Shown one piece after another: positions 16,188 to 25,038 of a stretch of 64,000 nucleotides of DNA; position 1 is the first letter of the stretch, and the number at the start of each line of letters is the position of its first letter. This DNA comes from Limnohabitans sp. 2KL-51 (lineage in GTDB: Bacteria > Pseudomonadota > Gammaproteobacteria > Burkholderiales > Burkholderiaceae_C). The translations under genes were made by a program, and so were the position numbers. Location: positions 1 to 64,000 of the forward strand of contig NZ_NESJ01000016.1 of NCBI RefSeq assembly GCF_003063645.1, in the 5' to 3' direction. The notes under the pieces were generated by a model, which was not told the origin of the DNA, searched no databases, and saw only the letters and a program-made list of their open reading frames with translations.

Positions 16188-16215
16188 CAAGGGGGCCGCC
16201 CGAGAGCGCCCCTTG
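16188..16215 (-). terminator. Weak hairpin between the substrate-binding protein gene and tRNA-Ser
   Basis: CAAGGGGGC (16188-16196) pairs with GCGCCCCTTG (16206-16215). It follows the stop of the minus-strand gene at 16225 by nine bases. There is no T run after it on the minus strand, so its termination strength is uncertain. Confidence 0.35.
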
Positions 16216-16224
16216 TTTAAGCCA

Positions 16225-17397
16225 TCATTTGCTGCCGGGTGCGGCCACTTGAACCCACTTGCCGCCTTTGATCTGGTCGATAGAGACCATCTCCGGCCCG
16301 ACGTGGTTGTTGGTGAAGCTTTGGCGCGTGAAGGTGGTGAAGTCCTGATGGGCCACAGCGGGCATGGCCTTGGCCATACCTGCCGAGGTCAGATTGCGCC
16401 CGGCTGCTTGCAAGCCCGCAATGAACCACGAGGTGTAGGAGTACGCATTGGCTGCGTTCTCATCGGCGTCCATGTTGAACTTGGCTTTGAAGTCGGCCAT
16501 GAATTTTTTGGCCACGGGGTCACTGCTGTCGGCCTCGTGGAGTTTCCAGCCACCGATGCCATAAAGGCCTTCCACACTGTCCTTGCCCAATCGGGCGACG
16601 ATGCTGGAGCGACCTGGAATGGTGGTCAAGACCTTGACTTGCGACCAGTTGAGTTTTTTCACTTCGCTCATGACGCCCAGGGTTTCACGCACCACGGTGC
16701 CGGCCACGATCAGGTCGACGTTGGCAGCCTTCATTTTGGCCACTTGGGATGAAAAATCGATGTCACCCACTTTGTAGGCCGCTTCGGCCGCCACAGTGAA
16801 ACCGCCACCCTTGAGTGCTTGGGTGATGCCGCCTCGGACCAGATCACCAAAGGGGCCTTCTTGGTAGATGACGCCGATTTTTTGGGTTTTCCAGTTGTTC
16901 ACGGCCCAGGTCAACGCCGAGGCGGTGGTGGTGTCGTAGTTCATGACGGTGGTGAACAACAGCGGGCTGTTGCCACTGACTTTTTGGATGATGCCCGATG
17001 CACCCCATGGCGCAAAGACCATGACGCCTGCGTCGTTGGCGAGTTTGACTGTGGCTGCATTGGGGCCGGAGCCAAAGGGGTTGACGATGGCAAAAACGTT
17101 GTCGCTCTTGATCAGCTTTTGCACGGCCCGCACGGCCAGTTGGGGCTGGCTGCCGTTGTCTTCCACAATGAGTTTGATCTTGCGCCCGTGAACCCCACCT
17201 GCGGCGTTGAGTTCGTCAACGCGCAGTTGCATGCCGTTGCGAAGCATGGGCATGCCGGGGGCGGCTGGGCCCGACAAGTCAATGTGGGTGCCAATCACGA
17301 TTTCGGTGTCGCTCACCCCTTGAGTGGCTTGGGCTTGCACCCCGCTGGCCAGTAAGCCGGTGGTGGCGAGGATAAGAAGTCTTCGGTTCAATTTCAT
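16225..17397 (-). CDS. Liv-type ABC transporter substrate-binding protein
   Basis: A 390-residue periplasmic binding protein of the branched-chain amino acid/amide type (Peripla_BP_6 fold). A signal peptide is present (RRLLILATTGLLASGVQAQA). Typical family signatures follow: EIVIGTHIDLSGPAAPGMPM, LIVEDNGSQPQLAVRAVQKL, and GVIYQEGPFGDL. It is the last gene of a unit with livH, livM, livG, livF and an acyl-CoA synthetase, 73 bp after the latter. In such units the ligand is often an aromatic or aliphatic acid rather than an amino acid. The gap may hold its own promoter, since binding proteins are needed in excess. Confidence 0.9.
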   Translation of the reverse strand: MKLNRRLLILATTGLLASGVQAQATQGVSDTEIVIGTHIDLSGPAAPGMPMLRNGMQLRVDELNAAGGVHGRKIKLIVEDNGSQPQLAVRAVQKLIKSDNVFAIVNPFGSGPNAATVKLANDAGVMVFAPWGASGIIQKVSGNSPLLFTTVMNYDTTTASALTWAVNNWKTQKIGVIYQEGPFGDLVRGGITQALKGGGFTVAAEAAYKVGDIDFSSQVAKMKAANVDLIVAGTVVRETLGVMSEVKKLNWSQVKVLTTIPGRSSIVARLGKDSVEGLYGIGGWKLHEADSSDPVAKKFMADFKAKFNMDADENAANAYSYTSWFIAGLQAAGRNLTSAGMAKAMPAVAHQDFTTFTRQSFTNNHVGPEMVSIDQIKGGKWVQVAAPGSK

Positions 17398-17470
17398 GGT
17401 GGTCTCCTGGTGGTTAAAAGATAGTCTCTAGGCCTGGTTTACGCATGCGTGCTTACCCTGAGCGGTCACC

Positions 17471-19318
17471 TCAGTTGGGGTACATGCTGTCAATCAACGC
17501 CGCATATTTGCTGGCAATGACTTTGCGTTTGAGTTTCATGGTGGGCGTGAGCTCTTCGTCTTCGGCGGTGAGCAGTTCCGAGATGATTTTGAAAGACTTG
17601 ATTTGCTCGACCCGTGCCAGTTGCGGGTTGATGCGTTCGATTTCGCTGTGGATCAGTGCGACCACTTCGGGGGCTCGTGTGAGGCTGCCAAAGTCGGTGT
17701 AGGGCACTTGGTGCTCTTGGGCATAACGGGCCACATGTTCCTGGTCGATCATGACCAGGCAAGTGAGGTATTTGCGGCCATCGCCAATGACCACGGCATC
17801 GGTGATGTAAGGGCTGAACTTGAGCAGGCTTTCGATGTGGCTGGGGGTGATGTTCTTGCCGCCCGAGGTGATCAAAATGTCCTTGATGCGGTCGCGAATG
17901 GCCAGGTAGCCCTCGGCATTGATTTCGCCGCAGTCGCCGGTGTGCAGCCAGCCTTCATCGTCCAGACTTTCGCGGGTTTTGTCGGGCAGGTTCCAATAAC
18001 CGCCGAACACGTTGGGGCCACGCACCAAGACCTCGTTGTCCTTGCCAATTCGAATTTCGGTACCCGGGGCTTTGACGCCTGCCCAGCCCAGCCGAATGGC
18101 GCCTTTGGGCGTGGCGGTGCAAAAGCCGGTGGTCTCCGTCATGCCAAAGGCTTCGCGCAGTTCGATGCCGCAACCCAAATACCAGCGGATCAAATCCGGG
18201 GGGACAGGCGCGGCACCGGTGAGTGCACTTTTGACGTTTTGCAAACCCAAAAAAATCCGCACATTGCGCAAGGCCAGCCACTGCATGGCCTGGAGCAAAA
18301 GGCCGGGTGGTCTGGTGGCTTGGCCCTGCAACTGGGCTTCGACTCTGGCCGCGCCCATGGCGCGTGTGGTGTGGTAAGCCCAGCGGGCCGGGGCGATGGC
18401 ATCGCGCATGAACAAGTCGATTTGGGAGTACATTTTTTCCCAAAAACGGGGCGGTGCAAACACCAGATGCGGGGCCACCTCACGCATGTCGTTGAACACC
18501 GTGCCCGAGTTTTCCGGAAAGTGGACCACCAGCCCCAATGCCAAGGGGTTGTAAACAGAAGACATGCGCTCGGCGATGTGGCACAGCGGCAAAAAGGACA
18601 CGGATTTGTCACCCGGCTGGATGTCCAGGTAGTCGGTGGCCAGGCTCAGTTGAAAGACCAGGTTGCGGTTGAGGGTCATGGCCCCCTTGGGTGCCCCGGT
18701 GGTGCCCGAGGTGTAAACCAAAAAAGCCAGGTCCTCGCTTTGGGTGCTGTCGATCGAGGCTTCAAAAAGGGCTTGACGGGTGTCGGCCAAGGCCATGCCG
18801 CGTGCCAGAAATTCATCAAAAAATTCCACATCCGGATCGGAAAAGCCGCGCAAGCCTTCACGGTCCATCACCACAATGCGCTGCAGCTGCGGGCATTGGG
18901 TGCGAATCTCCATGGCCTTGTCGAGCTGCTCTTGGTTTTCAACAAACAGCATTCGGCTGCCCGAGTCCAGCAGGATGTGTTGCAGTTGACCTGCTGACGA
19001 GGTGGGGTAGACGCCATTGCCGACCAGGCCCATGCATTGGGCACCCATGTCGACGTAAAGCCATTCGGGTCGGTTTTCGGCCAGAACGCAGACCACTTGA
19101 CCGCGTTCCAGACCCAGCGCTTGCATGGCCAGGCCGGTTGCCCGTGCGCGGGCAAAATATTCGGCCCATGTGGTGCTTTGCCACAGGCCCCTTTGCTTGT
19201 AGCGCAAGGCCGGTTGATCGGCCCAGGTGCGGCAGCGCTGGCGAAAGACTTTGGCGGGCGTGTCTTCGCCCAGAAAAGAGATGGCGGCAGGAGCGTTCAT
19301 GGTGTCTGCGGTGTTCAT
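17471..19318 (-). CDS. AMP-dependent long-chain acyl-CoA synthetase (FadD15-like)
   Basis: A 615-residue ANL-superfamily enzyme that activates a carboxylic acid with ATP and CoA. Motifs present: the P-loop LVYTSGTTGAPKGAM (about residue 195), REAFGMTETTG (about 405), the hinge region WLHTGDCGEI, and RIKDILITSGGKNITPSHIE with the C-terminal lysine domain. The lid-type insert and the length are typical of long-chain or bulky-acid synthetases. It sits between livF (11 bp upstream) and the binding protein gene, which suggests that the imported acid is activated as it enters. The true substrate is unknown. Confidence 0.9.
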   Translation of the reverse strand: MNTADTMNAPAAISFLGEDTPAKVFRQRCRTWADQPALRYKQRGLWQSTTWAEYFARARATGLAMQALGLERGQVVCVLAENRPEWLYVDMGAQCMGLVGNGVYPTSSAGQLQHILLDSGSRMLFVENQEQLDKAMEIRTQCPQLQRIVVMDREGLRGFSDPDVEFFDEFLARGMALADTRQALFEASIDSTQSEDLAFLVYTSGTTGAPKGAMTLNRNLVFQLSLATDYLDIQPGDKSVSFLPLCHIAERMSSVYNPLALGLVVHFPENSGTVFNDMREVAPHLVFAPPRFWEKMYSQIDLFMRDAIAPARWAYHTTRAMGAARVEAQLQGQATRPPGLLLQAMQWLALRNVRIFLGLQNVKSALTGAAPVPPDLIRWYLGCGIELREAFGMTETTGFCTATPKGAIRLGWAGVKAPGTEIRIGKDNEVLVRGPNVFGGYWNLPDKTRESLDDEGWLHTGDCGEINAEGYLAIRDRIKDILITSGGKNITPSHIESLLKFSPYITDAVVIGDGRKYLTCLVMIDQEHVARYAQEHQVPYTDFGSLTRAPEVVALIHSEIERINPQLARVEQIKSFKIISELLTAEDEELTPTMKLKRKVIASKYAALIDSMYPN

Positions 19319-19329
19319 GGTGTGCGGCT

Positions 19330-20106
19330 TCAGCGCCAGGTTTTGCGGCGTTTCCAGCGTTGCGACGTGCCGCTGATGCCTTGGGTGCTGTGACCGCCCA
19401 GATAAGCTTCGCGCACATCGGCTTTTTGACTCAGCACAGCGCAGCTGTCGGCCGCCACGATGCGGCCCAACTCCATGATGTAGCCGTAGTCCGCATGCGC
19501 CAGTGCAATGGCGGCGTTTTGCTCGACCACCAAAACCGCGGTGCCCGTTTCCTGGCGGATGCGGCTGATGATGTTGAAAATCTCTTTGGTCAGCAAGGGC
19601 GACAGACCCAGCGAGGGCTCATCGAGCATCAGCAGCTGCGGTTGCGCCATGTAGGCGCGACCAATCGCCAGCATCTGCTGCTCGCCTCCGGACAACAAAC
19701 CAGCGTGTTGTTGCGCCCGTTCCAACAAACGCGGAAACCATTGAAAAACGCGCTCTAGGTCTTGTCGAATCGCATCGGCGTCGCGCCGTGTGTAGGCCCC
19801 CATGTTGAGGTTTTCCCGCACACTGAGGAAGGGGTAAATTTGACGACCCTCGGGCACCAGCACCACACCCCGTCGGCACACCGCATCGGCGTCCAGGCCG
19901 TGGATGGTTTGGTTGTTCAGCAGAACTTGGCCTTTGAACGGGTCGATCACCCCGGCCAAGGTGTTGAGCAAGGTGGTTTTGCCCGCGCCATTGGCCCCCA
20001 GCACTGTGACCATTTGTCCTTTTTCAACCTGCAGGTTGACCCCTTGCATGGCCGCAATGGGGCCGTACCAGGTTTCCAGGTTGCGTACTTCCAGCAAGGC
20101 ACTCAT
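19330..20106 (-). CDS. livF: Liv-type ABC transporter ATPase (LivF)
   Basis: A 258-residue ABC ATPase starting at ATG 20106 (MSALLEVRNLETWYG); the frame is open further upstream, but that extension is not family-like. Walker A GANGAGKTTLLNTLAG, signature LLSGGEQQMLAIGRA, Walker B LLMLDEPSLGL. It follows livG by two bases. The C-terminus runs about 20 residues past the usual LivF end. Confidence 0.93.
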   Translation of the reverse strand: MSALLEVRNLETWYGPIAAMQGVNLQVEKGQMVTVLGANGAGKTTLLNTLAGVIDPFKGQVLLNNQTIHGLDADAVCRRGVVLVPEGRQIYPFLSVRENLNMGAYTRRDADAIRQDLERVFQWFPRLLERAQQHAGLLSGGEQQMLAIGRAYMAQPQLLMLDEPSLGLSPLLTKEIFNIISRIRQETGTAVLVVEQNAAIALAHADYGYIMELGRIVAADSCAVLSQKADVREAYLGGHSTQGISGTSQRWKRRKTWR

Positions 20107-20108
20107 GC

Positions 20109-20888
20109 TCAAGCTCCCAAATAAGCGGCAATCACGGCCGGATGACTTTGAACTTCGGTCGGACTGCCTTGTGCCAATACCCGACCTTGTGCCATGCAAA
20201 TGACCCGATCGGCCACGGCGCTGACCAGGGACATGTCGTGTTCCACCATGACCACGGTGATGCCCAGTTCGCTGCGGATGTCGTCGATCCAGAAGGCCAG
20301 CTCACGCGTTTCTTCTGGGTTCAGGCCCGAGGCCGGTTCATCCAGAAACAAGAGCTCTGGCTGGGCGCACAAGGCACGTCCGAGCTCCACCACTTTGCGC
20401 ACGCCGTAAGGCAGGCCTGCAATGGGCGCATGCCGCCAGGGCGTGAGGTCCAGAAAGTCGATGATTTTTTCCACTTCGGCGTGGGCGGCCTCTTCGAGTC
20501 GGGTCAGGGCCGGTGTGCGCAAAACTTGTTGCCACCAATGGCCCTGAAAGAAACGGTGGCGTCCGAGTAAAAGGTTGTCCAGCACCGTGGCTGCTTCAAA
20601 CAGCTCAATGTTCTGGAAGGTGCGTGCAATGCCCAGGGTGGCGATTTGGTGGCGCTGCATTTGGGTCAGGTCCTGGCCCTTGAAGTGGATTTGTCCTCCA
20701 CTGGGATCGAACACGCGGGTGACCGCATTGAGCAGCGAGGTTTTGCCCGCACCGTTGGGTCCAATCACGGCCAGCACTTCGCCGGGCCTGACTTCCAGGC
20801 TCAAATCGGCAATGGCTTGCACGCCGCCAAAAGTGAGCGACAGTTTGTCCACGGTCAGCAGCGGGGGGGTGGCGTTGGATGTTTTCAA
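20109..20888 (-). CDS. livG: Liv-type ABC transporter ATPase (LivG)
   Basis: A 259-residue ABC ATPase that pairs with LivF. Walker A GPNGAGKTSLLNAVTRV, Walker B LLFLDEPASGLN, and the H-loop VMVEHDMSLV. The signature is LPYGVRKVVELGRAL, a common LivG variant of LSGGQ. Its start overlaps the livM stop (ATGA at 20885-20888). Confidence 0.94.
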   Translation of the reverse strand: MKTSNATPPLLTVDKLSLTFGGVQAIADLSLEVRPGEVLAVIGPNGAGKTSLLNAVTRVFDPSGGQIHFKGQDLTQMQRHQIATLGIARTFQNIELFEAATVLDNLLLGRHRFFQGHWWQQVLRTPALTRLEEAAHAEVEKIIDFLDLTPWRHAPIAGLPYGVRKVVELGRALCAQPELLFLDEPASGLNPEETRELAFWIDDIRSELGITVVMVEHDMSLVSAVADRVICMAQGRVLAQGSPTEVQSHPAVIAAYLGA

Positions 20889-21961
20889 CGGTAACGCTCC
20901 GATTTCATGTATCGCTTGTTGCGCTTGAAGGTGTCTTTTCGGTAGATCGGAAAAGATTCCAGCAGGCTGCGGATCTTGAGCCAGCGTCCATTCAGCCCCA
21001 TGGGCTCAAACAGCACAAAAAGGGCCAGCACCAAGCCAAAGATGAAGGTCTCCAGGCCAAACTGTTTGGCCACGCTATCGGGCAAAAACGGTTTGATGCG
21101 GGAGATGGCGGTGGGCAGGGAACTGATGAGAACTGCCCCCAGCACCGCGCCGCGCAAACTGCCCAAGCCGCCGATCACGACCATCAACACAAGCTCTAGC
21201 GACAGCAGCAAGGTGAAGCCATCGGGCGTGAGGTATTTCAGGTGGTGTGCCAGCATGCTGCCAGCCAGCCCGGTGATGCCCGCTGACAAGGCAAAAGCGC
21301 CCGCCTTCATGCGCTCAACCGGGATGCCCAAGGCATAAGAAGCGGCTTCGGATTCACGCACGCCGATCAAGGCGCGGCCCATGCCCGAGCGCAAAATGTT
21401 GAGCAAGACCAGCAGCACCAGCACCAGCGTGATCAGAGAGAAATAATAAAAAGCCTTGGAGCCGCTGAGTGACAGGCCCAGAAAGACAGGGTCATTCACC
21501 GCCAGGCCGGTAAAACCGCCGGTGACCGAACTCCAGTGACCGATGATCTGTTCCACGATGATGGCAAAGGCCAGGGTCACCATGGCGAGGTAGAGACCCG
21601 AGACCCGAATGGCAGGTATGCCCACCAGCAAACCGGCAGAGGCGCTGAGCACTGCGGCCAACATCATGGAGACCGGCAAGGGCACGCCTTTGGACAGGAA
21701 CCAGGCGTGGCCATAGGCCCCAATCGCAATGAAGGCGGCATGCCCCAATGACACTTGTCCGGTCAGGCCGGTCAGCGACATCAAGCCCAGGCTGGCCACG
21801 CACAGAATGAACACATAGGCCATCTCGCCGAGCAAGAAAGGCGTCAAGAACCACGGCAGGGCACACAAGACGAGCAGCAGCAAGGCGTATAGGTTGCGGT
21901 CAAACGGGCTGCGCCACAGGGCGAAGCCTTCGCGGTATTGGGTGTGGTAGTCAAAACGCAT
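20885..21961 (-). CDS. livM: Liv-type ABC transporter permease (LivM)
   Basis: A 358-residue inner-membrane permease from ATG 21961 (MRFDYHTQYREGF). The frame is open to 22687, but that part is antisense-like shadow over livH. Around eight to ten hydrophobic helices are present. The family stretch LTGLTGQVSLGHAAFIAIGAY and the EAA-like loop GMGRALIGVRESEAASYALGI are clear. The C-terminus is unusually basic (RKDTFKRNKRYMKSERYR). It lies 20 bp after livH. Confidence 0.92.
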   Translation of the reverse strand: MRFDYHTQYREGFALWRSPFDRNLYALLLLVLCALPWFLTPFLLGEMAYVFILCVASLGLMSLTGLTGQVSLGHAAFIAIGAYGHAWFLSKGVPLPVSMMLAAVLSASAGLLVGIPAIRVSGLYLAMVTLAFAIIVEQIIGHWSSVTGGFTGLAVNDPVFLGLSLSGSKAFYYFSLITLVLVLLVLLNILRSGMGRALIGVRESEAASYALGIPVERMKAGAFALSAGITGLAGSMLAHHLKYLTPDGFTLLLSLELVLMVVIGGLGSLRGAVLGAVLISSLPTAISRIKPFLPDSVAKQFGLETFIFGLVLALFVLFEPMGLNGRWLKIRSLLESFPIYRKDTFKRNKRYMKSERYR

Positions 21962-21981
21962 CGGTGGGGTTCTTTCTTGTT

Positions 21982-22866
21982 TCAGACGCGCCGGCCATGG
22001 GCTTCGCCCAGCAAGCCATGGGGTCGCACAATGAGCACGGCAATCAGCACCAGATAGGCCACGATGTCTTTGGTGCCATCGGGCATGTAGACCCCGGCGT
22101 ACTGTTCGATGAGGCCAATCAGAAGCCCGCCCACAATCGCGCCTGGAATGCTGCCAAAGCCGCCCAGCACCAGGGCCGACAAGGCCTTGAGGGTGACAAA
22201 CCACAAACTGATGTCCACCAAGGTGATGGGCGCCAACAGCACACCTGCAAAGGCTGCCGTGACGCCGCCTAGGGCCCAGACCATGGAGTTCACGCGCTTG
22301 ACGCGCACGCCGTTCAAGTAAGCGGCCAGTTGGTTTTGTGAAGACGCCTGCATGGCCACACCGAGTCGGGTAAAGCGGAAAAAGAAGAACAGCACCAAGG
22401 TCACCATCATGGACACGCCCAGAATGACCAATTGCAAGTTGGCAATCGACAGGCCTGCCAATTGCGTGCTCTGCTGGCTCCAGGGTGTGGGGTAGTTGCG
22501 TGACTCGGGGCCAAACAGCATGCTCACAGCGCCACGGATCATGAAGGCCAGTGCAATGGTCAGCATCACCCCCGCAAATTGCGGCTGGCCTGCAATGCGA
22601 CGGATGACCAAGGCATCCAGTGCAAAAGCAAACAGGGCCACGCCCAGCACGGTGATCATCAAGGCCAGCCAAAACGGCAAGCCCCACACCGTGATCAAGC
22701 CCCAGGCACTGAAGGCCGAGACCACCAGCAAGTCACCATGGGCAAAATTGAGCACTTCGGTGGCTTTGTAAATCAGCACAAGGCCCAGTGCCACCAGCGC
22801 ATAGATGGCCCCCACGGCGATGCCGTTGACGGTCAGCTGGGCAAAGGTGAGCCAAAAGTCATTCAT
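21982..22866 (-). CDS. livH: Liv-type ABC transporter permease (LivH)
   Basis: A 294-residue inner-membrane permease with about eight hydrophobic helices. The family stretches are GAIYALVALGLVLIYKATEVLNFAHGD near the N-terminus (quoted in part: GLVLIYKATEVLNFAHGD) and RLGVAMQASSQNQLAAYLNG for the EAA-like loop. Its ATG overlaps the HxlR regulator stop (ATGA, 22863-22866), so regulator and transporter are cotranslated. Confidence 0.93.
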   Translation of the reverse strand: MNDFWLTFAQLTVNGIAVGAIYALVALGLVLIYKATEVLNFAHGDLLVVSAFSAWGLITVWGLPFWLALMITVLGVALFAFALDALVIRRIAGQPQFAGVMLTIALAFMIRGAVSMLFGPESRNYPTPWSQQSTQLAGLSIANLQLVILGVSMMVTLVLFFFFRFTRLGVAMQASSQNQLAAYLNGVRVKRVNSMVWALGGVTAAFAGVLLAPITLVDISLWFVTLKALSALVLGGFGSIPGAIVGGLLIGLIEQYAGVYMPDGTKDIVAYLVLIAVLIVRPHGLLGEAHGRRV

Positions 22867-23804
22867 GGCGTTTTTCCGTTGGATGTCGGGAAGGAGACTT
22901 CCCAGGGGTTCAGGTTCTGGTGACAGTGATCACACGCCACCATGGGAGAAAAGCTGTGATGACAAGCCCGGTGGCGCGGACGGATCGAACTGGTTTCGTG
23001 CAGGTGTGACTCTGCGGCCCAGTTGGACAAGCAAACGATGTAGCCGAACAGGTCGCGGCTGCTGGGGGTCAGGCGGTACAGGCGCCTGCGGGCGTCCTGG
23101 GCATCGGTTTCGCATTGCAACAATCGGGCCTCGATCATGTCCGAGAGCCGACGCGACAGCACCTTGGGGCCAATGCCCAGCGCGAGTGTGATCTGGTCAA
23201 AATAGTGGCATCCCAGCACCACCGCCGTGAGGATCAACAAGCTCCAGCGGTCCACGCGCAGCCCCAGACTCATCTCGGTGGCTTCGCGCCCAGACATGCG
23301 CGGCGCACGCACGCCTTCCAGTGGCTGGTGACGCAGACGGGCATTGGGCACCAGGCTGTAGTCCAAGTCTTTCATGCTGACTTCTTCACCGCAGGCTTTG
23401 CAACACAACTCCGGGCTGAAGCTGTGTTGGCAGGTCTGGTGAAAGAGGGTTTTGGGCAGGTCCTGGGCGCGTTGACCCCATTTTTTTTCCCAAGCCCAAA
23501 TCATCAAGGTGGCGTCGTACAGGCCCAGCCCTTTTCGGCTGAGGTGGTATTCGTAGCGAGGTGGCTTTTCCTGGTATGGACGGGCTTTGAGCACTCCGAT
23601 TTGCACCAGAGAGCGCAAACGATCTGACAAGGTAGGGCGGGGAATGCTGGAGAAGCTCTGCAGTTCATCAAACCGGCGAATGCCCAGAAAAGCCGACAGC
23701 AAGACCTGCACCGTCCAGCGGTCACCCAAGACCTTTAGGCCGTGGCTGAGCGTACTGGACGCCAGCGCTGCGTGCGTCAGTTCCAGGTCGGGGTTACTGA
23801 TCAT
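22863..23804 (-). CDS. Two-domain HxlR-family regulator with two Cys-rich modules
   Basis: A 313-residue regulator from ATG 23804. Two winged-helix HxlR domains are arranged in tandem: residues about 12-105 (LKVLGDRWTVQVLLSAFLG, then RPTLSDRLRSLVQIGVL) and about 175-265 (LRVDRWSLLILTAVVLG, then LSRRLSDMIEARLL). After each comes a Cys/His cluster: TCQHSFSPELCCKACGEE and ACHHSFSPMVACDHCHQN, which look like duplicated zinc knuckles. The gene starts 34 bp after the thiolase stop and is coupled to livH. It probably senses the pathway substrate or a CoA intermediate and controls this cluster. Confidence 0.85.
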   Translation of the reverse strand: MISNPDLELTHAALASSTLSHGLKVLGDRWTVQVLLSAFLGIRRFDELQSFSSIPRPTLSDRLRSLVQIGVLKARPYQEKPPRYEYHLSRKGLGLYDATLMIWAWEKKWGQRAQDLPKTLFHQTCQHSFSPELCCKACGEEVSMKDLDYSLVPNARLRHQPLEGVRAPRMSGREATEMSLGLRVDRWSLLILTAVVLGCHYFDQITLALGIGPKVLSRRLSDMIEARLLQCETDAQDARRRLYRLTPSSRDLFGYIVCLSNWAAESHLHETSSIRPRHRACHHSFSPMVACDHCHQNLNPWEVSFPTSNGKTP

Positions 23805-23838
23805 GTGTCCAATTGAGCGCGTGTGAAGGTCTGGACGA

Positions 23839-25038
23839 TCAGACGCGCTCAACCACCATGGCCACAGCCAAGCCGGCGGCGCCACACAGGCTGATCACGG
23901 CACGGCGCGCTTGCCGGGCTTCCAGTTCGTCCAGGGCCATGCCCACGAGGGCGCTGCCCGTGGAGCCCATGGCGTGGCCCAGGGCAATGGCACCGCCATT
24001 CACGTTGAGCTTGTCGTGAGGAACGTTCAGGTGCTTCATGTAGTGCAACATGAGCGAGGCAAAGGATTCATTCACCTCGAACAGATCAATGTCCTGCACG
24101 GTCATGCCCGCCAGTGCCAGGGCCTTTTCGGTGGCTTGCACCGCACCTGTCAGGGCCAGGGTGCGGTCCACACTCACGGTGGCGGTGGCCAGGATGCGGG
24201 CTCGCGCTTTCAGCCCCAGGCGCTTTGCAGCCGCAGGGCTGGCAAGCAGAACGGCCGAGGCACCATCGGCCATGGTGGGGGAGTTGCCAGCGTGTTGCAC
24301 ATGGTCAACGTGGCTCAGGCCATAGCGTTGGCACATGAGTTTGTCGATGCCGTATTTCTCGGCCATGGCCGCGAAGGCGGGCGTCAATTGACCCAGACTC
24401 TCGAGTGTGGTCTGTGCCCTGGGCGTTTCATCTTGGGCCAGCAGCACAGCGCCATCGGCATCGAGTACGGGTGTGACCGAACGGTAGCGGCCTGATTGCA
24501 AAGCCGCCACGGCACGTTGTTGGGAAGCCAAGGCATAGGCGTCGCATTGGGCGCGGTCAAAACCTTCCATCGTGGCAATCGTGTCGGCTGAAATGCCAAT
24601 GGGCACCAGCGTGGTTTGTTGCTGAAATTCGAAGTCGTGCGTCAGGGGGCCCTGGTCAGAGGCCATGGGCACGCGCGACATCATCTCCACGCCACCTCCC
24701 ACAGCCAAGCTGTCGTTGTCCATGGCCTGCTGTGCAGCCAAATGAACAGCGCTCAGACCCGAGGCGCAATAGCGGTTGATGCTCAGGCCGGGAACCTGGT
24801 CGCTCCAGCCTGCACGAACCAGGGCGAGTTTGCCGATGTTGGCACCTTGATCGGCCGTTTGCGTGACGCAGCCGATGATGGCGTCACTCACCTGCGCCGT
24901 ATCGATGCCGGTTTGCTGGGCCAGTGCCTTGAGTTGCTGGGCCAGCAAATCCACGGGTTTGAGGCTTCGCAGCGCGCCTTTGTCATTGCCTCGCCCCCGG
25001 GGGGTGCGCAGGGCTTCGATGATGAGGGCTTGGCTCAT
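23839..25038 (-). CDS. Thiolase (acetyl-CoA acetyltransferase family)
   Basis: A 399-residue thiolase from ATG 25038 (MSQALIIEALRTPRGRG); the longer open frame to 25599 is shadow. The acyl-accepting Cys is in NRYCASGLSAVHLA (about residue 90). The His motif is GGAIALGHAMGSTGSA, where most members have GHPxGATG. The second catalytic Cys region reads SLCGAAGLAVA instead of the usual CxGGGxG, so the oxyanion loop is altered. It would split a 3-ketoacyl-CoA with CoA at the end of the pathway. The start overlaps the DUF1295 gene stop (ATGA). Confidence 0.9.
   Translation of the reverse strand: MSQALIIEALRTPRGRGNDKGALRSLKPVDLLAQQLKALAQQTGIDTAQVSDAIIGCVTQTADQGANIGKLALVRAGWSDQVPGLSINRYCASGLSAVHLAAQQAMDNDSLAVGGGVEMMSRVPMASDQGPLTHDFEFQQQTTLVPIGISADTIATMEGFDRAQCDAYALASQQRAVAALQSGRYRSVTPVLDADGAVLLAQDETPRAQTTLESLGQLTPAFAAMAEKYGIDKLMCQRYGLSHVDHVQHAGNSPTMADGASAVLLASPAAAKRLGLKARARILATATVSVDRTLALTGAVQATEKALALAGMTVQDIDLFEVNESFASLMLHYMKHLNVPHDKLNVNGGAIALGHAMGSTGSALVGMALDELEARQARRAVISLCGAAGLAVAMVVERV

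Noticed and set aside
17603..18997. 464-codon open frame antisense to the acyl-CoA synthetase gene
   Set aside because: Antisense shadow of a clear enzyme gene; no motifs.
21962..22687. N-terminal extension of livM (600-codon frame)
   Set aside because: The extra part overlaps livH out of frame and has no permease pattern; ATG 21961 gives the normal length.
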